This document shows, piece after piece, positions 1 to 5,265 of a DNA stretch of 5,888 nt. The position numbers and the translations under genes are program-made. The stretch comes from Nitrospirae bacterium RBG_16_43_11. GTDB lineage: Bacteria > Nitrospirota > 9FT-COMBO-42-15 > HDB-SIOI813. The DNA lies in assembly GCA_001805165.1 (NCBI GenBank), contig MHEI01000032.1, positions 1,121 to 7,008 on the forward strand, in the 5' to 3' direction. The notes below the pieces were generated by a model. That model was not told where the DNA came from. It worked only from the letters and a program-made list of their open reading frames with translations, and did not search any database. Numbering within the stretch: the stretch's first letter is position 1; every line of letters starts with the position of its first letter.

Positions 1-1025
1 ATGGAGACAAGGTTATAGGGGTTGCTGTCCCGATCCCATCTCTGGGCTGGGCTATAGTTATTGAGGAGCCGCTTACAGAGGCATATGCATCAACGAGACA
101 GATGACACTCTTCCTGATAATACTGATAATCACGTTTGCACTATTTGCATCTATCTTCGGTTACAGGAGCGGCAAGCGATATATAGTTCAACCCATTCAG
201 ACTTTAATTGCCGCAACAAGAAGGATTGCTGATGGTGATCTTGACAGCAAGGTTATCATTGAGACCAGGGACGAATTCGAGGAGGTTAGTGATTCCTTTA
301 ATAAGATGACGGGCCAGTTGAAAATACTCCAGGAAGAGATCAGGCGCAATGAACGTATAGCCTTTATGAATAAAATCGCTGCAGGTCTTGTTCATGACCT
401 GCGGCATCCGGTGAAGAATATCGAAAATGGCACCAGGCTTATTATGAAGATGCATGACAGGGAAGAAGACAGGCAGGCATTCAAAAATATTATTACAAGG
501 GAGTTGGATAATATTAGCAGGTTCCTCGACGACCTGCTTAACCTCTCCCGTCCTGTCAAACTGACGCCAGTAACACTGGATATATGTAACGAGATATCAT
601 CTATTGCAGATATGTTCAGGGAAGAGGCGGCCAATAAAGGAATAATAATCAATAAATACTTTCCGGATGAGTCAGTAAAGGTGAAAGCGGATAAATTCTC
701 CATTGAACGGGTAATTAAGAATATCATAAGAAATGCAATAGAGGCCATGGCAGACGGTGGTTCACTGACAATCTCTGAAGGATTATATCCTGATTATGTG
801 AATATTGAATTCAGGGATACAGGCAGCGGTATACCTCCGGACAAGTTAGAAAACATGTTTACCGAATTTACGACGACCAAGGGGAGCGGCTTAGGGCTTG
901 GACTGGCAATAGCAAACAGGATCATTGCGGCTCATAATGGGACACTGACGATTGAGAGTGAGGTTGAAAAGGGGACTGCTGTCACAATAAGACTGCCGCA
1001 TCTATTGAGGCATCCATTACCTTAA
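1..1025 (+). CDS. Sensor histidine kinase, Cache-TM-HAMP-HisKA-HATPase (5' partial)
   Basis: This is a membrane two-component sensor kinase that would autophosphorylate on His and pass phosphate to a response regulator not in the window. The frame is open from the first base, and the 33 codons before the first internal ATG at 102 read like the end of a periplasmic Cache-type sensor domain (VIGVAVPIPSLGWAIVIEEP). The real start is therefore upstream and ATG 102 is not it. Next come one hydrophobic membrane helix (about 102-165), a HAMP linker (about 185-320), and a HisKA helix pair with the H-box GLVHDLRHPVKNI; the likely phosphoacceptor His is encoded at 393-395. The HATPase_c domain has an N-box (IKNIIRNAIEAM), a G1 box (DTGSGIPP), an F-box (FTEFTTTK) and a G2 box (GSGLGLGLAI), so catalysis looks intact. 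The protein ends shortly after the ATPase domain, with no receiver. The ligand is not predictable. No terminator follows, and the next gene's promoter begins 22 bp past the stop. Confidence 0.93.
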   Translation, partial: GDKVIGVAVPIPSLGWAIVIEEPLTEAYASTRQMTLFLIILIITFALFASIFGYRSGKRYIVQPIQTLIAATRRIADGDLDSKVIIETRDEFEEVSDSFNKMTGQLKILQEEIRRNERIAFMNKIAAGLVHDLRHPVKNIENGTRLIMKMHDREEDRQAFKNIITRELDNISRFLDDLLNLSRPVKLTPVTLDICNEISSIADMFREEAANKGIIINKYFPDESVKVKADKFSIERVIKNIIRNAIEAMADGGSLTISEGLYPDYVNIEFRDTGSGIPPDKLENMFTEFTTTKGSGLGLGLAIANRIIAAHNGTLTIESEVEKGTAVTIRLPHLLRHPLP

Positions 1026-1046
1026 GCTTTTTATCTACTATATTTA

Positions 1047-1073
1047 TTAAGTTTTTCCAGGGTAATCCGATAT
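1047..1073 (+). promoter_or_regulatory. Candidate sigma-28 (FliA) promoter
   Basis: The -35-type element TTAAGTTT (1047-1054) matches the enterobacterial FliA consensus TAAAGTTT at 7 of 8 positions. An 11-base spacer (1055-1065) follows, the canonical length, and then TCCGATAT (1066-1073) matches GCCGATAA at 6 of 8, with the CCGATA core intact. Transcription would start near 1080, giving a leader of about 50 nt before the ATG at 1131. It lies just after the kinase stop codon. The call rests on sequence match only; the AT-rich context makes a chance match possible, but the exact spacing argues against it. Confidence 0.6.
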
Positions 1074-1091
1074 GGTGTGCGTATAAAAACA

Positions 1092-1109
1092 AGGCGCATG
1101 GAAGCGCCT
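1092..1109 (+). promoter_or_regulatory. Leader hairpin 1 with ANGGAN hexaloop (candidate CsrA site)
   Basis: A perfect 6-bp stem AGGCGC/GCGCCT (1092-1097 with 1104-1109) closes a six-base loop ATGGAA (1098-1103). The loop fits the CsrA/RsmA/RsmE recognition pattern ANGGAN, and presentation in a hexaloop on a short stem is the known high-affinity form. It has no T-tract, so it is not a terminator. It would lie about 12 nt from the predicted 5' end of the sigma-28 transcript. Binding by CsrA is inference. Confidence 0.5.
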
Positions 1110-1112
1110 GTT

Positions 1113-1128
1113 TAACCAGGGAGGGTTA
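1113..1128 (+). promoter_or_regulatory. Leader hairpin 2: SD-sequestering ANGGAN hexaloop (candidate CsrA site)
   Basis: A 5-bp stem TAACC/GGTTA (1113-1117 with 1124-1128) closes the six-base loop AGGGAG (1118-1123), again fitting ANGGAN. The Shine-Dalgarno GGGAGG (1119-1124) sits almost entirely in this loop, 6 nt before the ATG at 1131. A protein bound here would directly block ribosomes. The two GGA cores are 20 nt apart, within the range a single CsrA dimer can bridge. Confidence 0.5.
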
Positions 1129-1130
1129 CC

Positions 1131-2333
1131 ATGGAAGCAATCACGAACTCTTTATTTCATAATAACAGTCTTGCCAATCTTCTTGCACAAACCACTCAGG
1201 GCGGGTTAAACCCGCAATACAGCGTCAACACCAGGACCAAAGCCAAAGCAGAACTTGAGATCACCACCGCGGAAGGAGACCGGGTCACATTATTCAGCCA
1301 ATCGAAGACCGGGACGGCTTATGCCAGTTATGACTCCCAGGGCAAGTTGACAGGGGCTGAGTCAACAGACACCGCCGAAATGTATCAGATCGTCTCCACC
1401 AACAAGGTTGCGATCGCGGTTGAGGGTAACCTTAATGAGGAAGAACTTGCCGACATACAGCGCCTCCTTCAGTCGGTAGAGGATATATTCATGGATTTTC
1501 TCTCGGATGACGGGACAATTGAAGAAAACCTGGCATCTTCGTTATCATTGGATTCAATGAAGAGCCTGTCTCACTTCGATGCAGAACTAAAGTACTCTCA
1601 AAAGATCGAAGGGTTCGGAGTGGTATCCGGCAGTACCGGCCAGCTTCCAGGGACAACGACATCCCAGGAAGCCACGGCCTCTGAGACCGGTCTGATCCCT
1701 GAGACAAGCGCGGATGCAATACCTGATTTGGCAACTTTGACAGCATTCAAGGCCAGGACGAAGGCTTCCCTTCATATCAGCGGCACACGTCTCACAATGG
1801 GAGAGCCGGCGCAGACCACATCCACGGAAGTTCTCCCTGAGGCATCCACCACAGGAACTACGGTCACCGATCCGGTCATGAATTCGGTCTCTATGATAAA
1901 CTTAGAGGCGAGGCTCAAGACCTCCATTAAGGTCAAAGTGGCACAAAGCCTTGTAAGCCCTGCCCCGGCAGAACCAGAAACTCCTCAGAAACCAGCAGCT
2001 CCGGTACAGACTCCTGCGGATGGGCCAAGCACACCAGTTTCCACAGATGGTACAGCAACCGGGAATCAGCCGACAGATACCAACTCTACTGACCCGGTAG
2101 GCACATTATCATACTTCTCCACCTCCAGGGTCAAACTTGTGAAAGAGTTTGCAGCCCTCGTCCAGGGATCCGCGATTGATTTGAACAAGGCGGCTCCTGT
2201 GTTCTCCAAGTTTATCCCCAGGCTGATCTCACAGCTCAACGACAACTACACCATAAACGAAAGCCAAAGGGGAGTTATCCGTCAAATGGGTGAAGAGGTA
2301 CTTAACACATTCCAGACGGTCGCTACAGAGTAA
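1131..2333 (+). CDS. Unrecognised 400-aa motility-regulon protein with repeated short motif
   Basis: I do not recognise this family with confidence. The ATG at 1131 follows a good SD (GGGAGG, 6-nt spacing). There is no signal peptide, membrane helix or cysteine. Residues 1-100 hold an N-terminal Asn/Ser/Leu-rich stretch and a beta-rich segment. Residues 95-140 are an acidic helical segment (GNLNEEELADIQRLLQSVED). A motif of about 15 residues recurs near 145 (SLSHFDAELKYSQKI), 202 (TLTAFKARTKASLHI) and 254 (SMINLEARLKTSIKV). Weaker echoes occur at about 30 and 326. Thr/Ser/Pro-rich linkers separate the copies, the longest at about 275-325, and the last 75 residues are helical. A sigma-28-type promoter and CsrA-like leader precede it, so a flagellar or chemotaxis-related role is inferred, perhaps a protein exported without a Sec signal. 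The gene looks richer in GC than its neighbours (35 of 60 bases in 1261-1320, against 26 of 60 in 241-300). Confidence 0.88.
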   Translation: MEAITNSLFHNNSLANLLAQTTQGGLNPQYSVNTRTKAKAELEITTAEGDRVTLFSQSKTGTAYASYDSQGKLTGAESTDTAEMYQIVSTNKVAIAVEGNLNEEELADIQRLLQSVEDIFMDFLSDDGTIEENLASSLSLDSMKSLSHFDAELKYSQKIEGFGVVSGSTGQLPGTTTSQEATASETGLIPETSADAIPDLATLTAFKARTKASLHISGTRLTMGEPAQTTSTEVLPEASTTGTTVTDPVMNSVSMINLEARLKTSIKVKVAQSLVSPAPAEPETPQKPAAPVQTPADGPSTPVSTDGTATGNQPTDTNSTDPVGTLSYFSTSRVKLVKEFAALVQGSAIDLNKAAPVFSKFIPRLISQLNDNYTINESQRGVIRQMGEEVLNTFQTVATE

Positions 2334-2340
2334 CTCCTGT

Positions 2341-2994
2341 TTAAAAGTTTATCCCTACATAGACGCCGAAGGAAGAATATGTAGCCTTGAAGCCAGTGTT
2401 ACCTGATGCTATCGTGTTTCTGTAGTCAACACCGAGGCTGAGCTGGTCAGCTATCATATATTCAACACCTGCGCCATAGTGGTATCCGGTATCAAGATAT
2501 GTCGCATCATTAGAAGGAGGTGAGTTTACCAGGAATGCAAGGCCAACAGGTATTATCCATGGTCTTAATTTACCGAGCTCAAAACGATACTTGGGTGCGA
2601 TTACAACATTTAGTTCGGATACATTGACGCTGGATGTGTCATAAGATGTCCCGCTTTCTGCGGCGTTTGTTGCCTCGTCTACCAGGACACTTGCCGTCTG
2701 CAGTACTGTCTTGTCAGAAAACCTGGCATATTCGACCGCAACCTCGCCGAGCAGGGTATTGCCAAAGATCTTTGATAAAGGGACATCCAGTCCGGCAGCG
2801 ATAGCAGACCCGCTGTCTCCATCATTGGTGCCCATCAGGCCAAGAGTATCAGTAAAAGCCTGTCCCCCTCTGTCATCTTTCAGGTTGGCTGTTCCATACT
2901 TGTAAAAGACCTGTCCTCCCAGTTCTGCATTGCCCGTTCCGGCAATTATTAGTGTATAAAGCATAGCAACTATTAATAGTATAAATTTCTTCAT
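2341..2994 (-). CDS. Outer-membrane beta-barrel protein, OmpA/OmpX-like porin-family
   Basis: This 217-residue precursor is predicted to form a small (about eight-stranded) outer-membrane beta barrel. It starts with a clear Sec signal peptide: MKK, a hydrophobic core, and a likely signal peptidase I site after GNA at residue 23. The mature part alternates polar and hydrophobic residues in strand-like stretches (GGQVFYKYG, GEVAVEYARF, APKYRFELG, YHYGAGVEYM, LSLGVDYRN, FGVYVGINF). It ends in Phe, the usual C-terminal signal for Bam-dependent insertion. The region around residues 95-125 is Ser/Thr/Ala-rich and probably a surface loop. The ATG at 2994 is supported by an SD AAAGGA (3001-3006) 6 nt upstream. 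The function (adhesion, stability or a narrow channel) cannot be told. It is convergent with the preceding + strand gene, 7 bp apart, with no terminator between them. Confidence 0.87.
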   Translation of the reverse strand: MKKFILLIVAMLYTLIIAGTGNAELGGQVFYKYGTANLKDDRGGQAFTDTLGLMGTNDGDSGSAIAAGLDVPLSKIFGNTLLGEVAVEYARFSDKTVLQTASVLVDEATNAAESGTSYDTSSVNVSELNVVIAPKYRFELGKLRPWIIPVGLAFLVNSPPSNDATYLDTGYHYGAGVEYMIADQLSLGVDYRNTIASGNTGFKATYSSFGVYVGINF

Positions 2995-3106
2995 GGTTTT
3001 TCCTTTCCATAAGATATGAATTGTTTTTTCTTCTGTATAACCTCTCTAAACTTTGTTGCCTTCCCTCTTACCGGCCACCTCCTTTCAGTTTTTCCCCCAA
3101 AAAACA
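2995..3106 (-). promoter_or_regulatory. Leader of the beta-barrel gene
   Basis: This is the non-coding stretch between the terminator hairpin and the beta-barrel start. Reading leftward it has a purine-rich segment with a strong SD-like AAAGGAGGTG (3086-3077) that is followed by no start codon at usable distance. A GGCCGG (3076-3071) complementary to the terminator's right arm comes next, then the functional SD AAAGGA (3001-3006). I see no convincing sigma-70 -35/-10 pair; TTATAC near 3040 is the best -10 candidate but lacks a -35. Confidence 0.35.
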
Positions 3107-3151
3107 AAAGGCCGGAGATTACTGACAATAAAGTCAGTAACCCCGGCCTTT
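3107..3151. terminator. Bidirectional terminator-type hairpin
   Basis: A long stem-loop: AAAGGCCGG (3107-3115) pairs with CCGGCCTTT (3143-3151). A small internal loop (3116-3118 against 3141-3142) follows, then TTACTGAC (3119-3126) pairs with GTCAGTAA (3133-3140) around a six-base loop. On the minus strand it is followed by TTTTGTTTTTT (starting within the stem's end and running to about 3099), a good intrinsic-terminator tail. On the plus strand the tail is weaker (TTTGTCTTTG). It would end leftward transcripts from the small gene at 3198-3404, and it is also the first strong stop for rightward transcription from the 1131 gene. It may instead act as an attenuator in the leader of the beta-barrel gene. 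Confidence 0.75.
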
Positions 3152-3197
3152 GTCTTTGCTTGATGGACCTATGCCTATGGGGTATTAAATATGGTTA

Positions 3198-3404
3198 TTA
3201 ACTATAAGTTAGTTTTAAGGGTATTATCACCCATTGACCGCATCTCTTACATTTAGCCCATGCCACTCCTTTTGATATTTTTATAATCCGGCACTTCAGT
3301 ATGATATCATTCCCATCCTTAAATAAAAGGCTTTCTCTGCACAAACATTTTAGTAATGCATCCCTATTATTTGTGCAATTTATTAACTCATCAGCAGTTG
3401 CCAA
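3198..3404 (-). CDS. Small cysteine-rich zinc-ribbon-like protein (Mu Com-like)
   Basis: A small protein with a likely zinc-binding fold. From the proposed TTG start at 3404 it has 68 residues. The cysteines are C20-x-C22, C38 and C52-x2-C55, in the context CLCRESLLFK, DIILKC and CKRCGQW. The first part resembles the Mu phage translational activator Com (Cys, then LLFK, then a hydrophobic-rich IxIxC). Here about 13 extra residues precede the last CxxC, and the first pair is CxC not CxxC. The TTG at 3404 is preceded by AAGG (3413-3416) with 8-nt spacing. Upstream starts in the same frame (ATG 3506, TTG 3527) lack an SD, and a near-consensus promoter overlaps that stretch, so I prefer the short form; the long form would be 109 residues. 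It ends in tandem stops TAATAA. The surrounding DNA is very AT-rich, which hints at acquired DNA. Its role, RNA or DNA binding, is inference. Confidence 0.55.
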   Translation of the reverse strand: MATADELINCTNNRDALLKCLCRESLLFKDGNDIILKCRIIKISKGVAWAKCKRCGQWVIIPLKLTYS

Positions 3405-3433
3405 GTTAGCAGCCTTAGTTGTAAAATAGATAT

Positions 3434-3450
3434 AAGACTTAATTAGTCTT
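3434..3450. repeat. Inverted repeat, candidate operator
   Basis: AAGACT (3434-3439) and AGTCTT (3445-3450) form a perfect 6-bp inverted repeat around the 5-base centre TAATT; the whole 17-base element is nearly palindromic. It lies immediately downstream of the sigma-70-type promoter on the minus strand, at about +8 to +24. That position suits an operator for a dimeric repressor or a 5' mRNA hairpin. The AT-rich context makes chance repeats more likely. Confidence 0.4.
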
Positions 3451-3463
3451 CTTTTGGTGTGGA

Positions 3464-3493
3464 ATTGTACACAAGATACAGTATTATTGTCAA
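3464..3493 (-). promoter_or_regulatory. Near-consensus sigma-70 promoter
   Basis: On the minus strand a perfect -35 box TTGACA (3493-3488) is followed by an 18-base spacer (3487-3470) and the -10 box TACAAT (3469-3464), 5 of 6 to consensus. Transcription would start near 3457 and run leftward into the small zinc-ribbon-like gene. It lies inside the 5' extension of that reading frame, which is the main reason for choosing the downstream start at 3404. Confidence 0.65.
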
Positions 3494-3527
3494 GGAAAAT
3501 ATTCATAAAATGGGGGCTGTTTAACAA

Positions 3528-3636
3528 TTCTAAAGAAACACACTAAATCAAGGTGCAATCAGGATAAGATTGGTCTTGTATCTTGGCCATTGAACCGGGG
3601 TGTTATGTTCCACCACTTCGAGGCCTCATTTAGGAG
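3528..3636. other. Intergenic spacer with no recognised element
   Basis: The stretch between the ATPase stop codon and the AT-rich small-gene region shows no terminator with a T-tract, no RNA gene and no convincing coding frame. The only structure is a 4-bp stem GGTG/CACC near 3600-3615, too weak to call. Transcription of the comEC-ATPase operon could therefore continue leftward to the hairpin at 3107-3151. Confidence 0.4.
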
Positions 3637-5265
3637 CTACATCCCTGGGAAAACGATCCCTGTTTCCGCCGCATCAATAACGCGATAGACTTCTTCTTCA
3701 GTTGTAACACCCTCCTTTACTTTAGCAATTGCATCATCGAAGAGGTTCATCATGCCATCCTCGGTTGCCACATTCCGTATAGCGGCTTCTGCAGCGCCGG
3801 ATACAATAAGTTGCCTGACCCGCGGTGTGACAGTAAATATCTCAAAAATACCTGTTCTTCCAAGATAACCTGTTCTGTTACAGGCATAACATCCGGTCAC
3901 ACAATTACCACCTTTTCCGCAATATGTACATAACCGCCTGACCAGTCGCTGTGCAATAATCCCGATGACAGTGGATGCAATAATATGTCCCGGTATGCCT
4001 ATATCAATGAGCCTTGTGATTGCAGAGACAGAATCGTTTGTGTGCAGGGTGCTCAGGACAAGATGCCCTGTCATGGCTGCCCTGAAGGCAATCTCTGCGG
4101 TCTCTTCGTCGCGGATCTCGCCTATCAATATTACATCCGGGTCCTGCCGTAGAATTGATCTGAGACATTTTGCAAATGTCAGGCCGATGTCTGACCTGAC
4201 CTGAACCTGATTAATTCCCTGTATATTATATTCGACAGGGTCTTCTACAGTAACAATATTAATCATGCCTGATCTTATCTTATTTATGATTGCGTAAAGT
4301 GTTGTTGTCTTGCCGCTGCCGGTGGGACCTGTAACCAGGATTATTCCCTTTTTCCGCTGTGTCAGATTTTGGATCTTGCAATAATCATGTTGGGATAAAC
4401 CAAGGTTCTCTACGGATGCCGTTGTCTGTGTATGATCAAGTATTCTTATTACCGTCTTTTCACCGCCGGATACCGGAAGTGTTGATATACGCACATCAAT
4501 ATCCTTACCCCTGAGCCTGAGTCTGAATCCACCGTCCTGCGGCAGTCTCCGCTCTGCAATGTTTAATCGTGCGAGGATCTTCATGCGCGATGTCAGTGGA
4601 CCATGTATCCATGAATTCAGCCTCGCCTTCTCTATCAGCACGCCGTCAATTCTGAACCTTACAGTTACAGAATCTACTGATGGTTCTATATGTATATCGC
4701 TCGCCCTGTTCTCAATGGCCTCAGAAAGGAGCAGATTTACCAGTTTGATAATAGGAGCGGAACTATTGTCCTTCTCAGGTTCCGGGATATGCCCTGCAGG
4801 GGAGGATAACCCTGTAATCGCTGAGATTGATGTGTCGAACCTGTAATGATATTTTATGGCGTCAGTTATTGCCCCCCTTGAACCTATAATGGTGTGTATA
4901 TTCATGCTGCTGCAGAATTCTATCTCCTTGACAGAGTCCATATTCAGAGGGTCCGGAGTTATAATTGTAAGCGTCTTGTTTTCCACATATACAGGCAATA
5001 CTGAATGACGTTTTGCCATATCCTCCGGAATAAGTGAAAGCGCATCCGGCATTATTGTGAGATTATGCACATCTGCATATTCAAGACCGTGTTGTCTTGA
5101 GAGTACTTTCGCTATTTTATCCTCAGATGCGATGCCGCTATAGATGAGCATATCTCCAAACCTCATCTGAAGCCCCTTTTGCTCTGCGACCACTTTGTCA
5201 ATAATGTCATTATTTATTATCCCGTCTTCTACGAGCATTTCACCGATTTTTTTATAAGCCCTCAT
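3637..5265 (-). CDS. GspE/PilB-family type II secretion/type IV pilus assembly ATPase with MshEN domain
   Basis: This 542-residue cytoplasmic motor ATPase powers assembly of a type IV pilus, competence pseudopilus or type II secretion system. The N-terminal MshEN domain shows two 24-residue c-di-GMP-binding motifs, residues 6-29 (KIGEMLVEDG...Q) and 35-58 (RFGDMLIYSG...Q), separated by five residues as in known binders. The ATPase core has an N2-type domain (ASDIHIEP, RFRIDGVL), Walker A GPTGSGKT (313-320), Asp box VEDPVEY (340-346), Walker B DVILIGEIRD (377-386) and His box HLVLSTLHTND (401-411). Cysteines C446-x2-C449 and C459-x2-C462 form the zinc site, but only nine residues separate the pairs, with an extra Cys455; most relatives have a much longer loop. 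The ATG at 5265 has an SD GAGGGG (5273-5278) with 7-nt spacing and overlaps the comEC end by 14 bp. PilB-like versus GspE-like cannot be settled; comEC linkage favours DNA uptake. Confidence 0.93.
   Translation of the reverse strand: MRAYKKIGEMLVEDGIINNDIIDKVVAEQKGLQMRFGDMLIYSGIASEDKIAKVLSRQHGLEYADVHNLTIMPDALSLIPEDMAKRHSVLPVYVENKTLTIITPDPLNMDSVKEIEFCSSMNIHTIIGSRGAITDAIKYHYRFDTSISAITGLSSPAGHIPEPEKDNSSAPIIKLVNLLLSEAIENRASDIHIEPSVDSVTVRFRIDGVLIEKARLNSWIHGPLTSRMKILARLNIAERRLPQDGGFRLRLRGKDIDVRISTLPVSGGEKTVIRILDHTQTTASVENLGLSQHDYCKIQNLTQRKKGIILVTGPTGSGKTTTLYAIINKIRSGMINIVTVEDPVEYNIQGINQVQVRSDIGLTFAKCLRSILRQDPDVILIGEIRDEETAEIAFRAAMTGHLVLSTLHTNDSVSAITRLIDIGIPGHIIASTVIGIIAQRLVRRLCTYCGKGGNCVTGCYACNRTGYLGRTGIFEIFTVTPRVRQLIVSGAAEAAIRNVATEDGMMNLFDDAIAKVKEGVTTEEEVYRVIDAAETGIVFPGM

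Noticed and set aside
204..748. Minus-strand open frames inside the histidine kinase
   Set aside because: The kinase frame has complete catalytic motifs on the other strand; these are shadow frames without recognisable features.
1489..1775. Minus-strand frames inside the 1131 gene
   Set aside because: They lack start signals and any family resemblance; the plus frame has a strong SD and promoter.
2334..2384. Terminator between the convergent genes from CTACAT/ATGTAG
   Set aside because: A 6-bp AT-rich stem with a loop of about 17 bases and no T-tract is not a terminator, and it lies within the beta-barrel coding sequence.
2995..3015. CsrA-type sites (ATGGAA and AAGGAA) before the beta-barrel start
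   Set aside because: GGA is expected in any Shine-Dalgarno; the only stem around ATGGAA is four pairs with a G-T wobble, too weak to support a call.
3020..3060. Second sigma-28 promoter for the beta-barrel gene (CAAAGTTT on the minus strand)
   Set aside because: The -35 half matches well, but with an 11-base spacer the -10 half matches only 4 of 8 positions.
3000..3160. c-di-GMP (GEMM) riboswitch in the beta-barrel leader
   Set aside because: Some GCAAAG and CCGG fragments resemble the class, but the paired helices and tetraloop arrangement cannot be laid out; the hairpin is a plain terminator shape.
3016..3201. Plus-strand open frame of 61 codons
   Set aside because: It runs through the terminator hairpin, has no Shine-Dalgarno and an unnatural composition; it is a chance frame in a non-coding region.
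3965..4846. Plus-strand frames inside the ATPase gene
   Set aside because: They are antisense to conserved ATPase motifs and have no ribosome binding sites.
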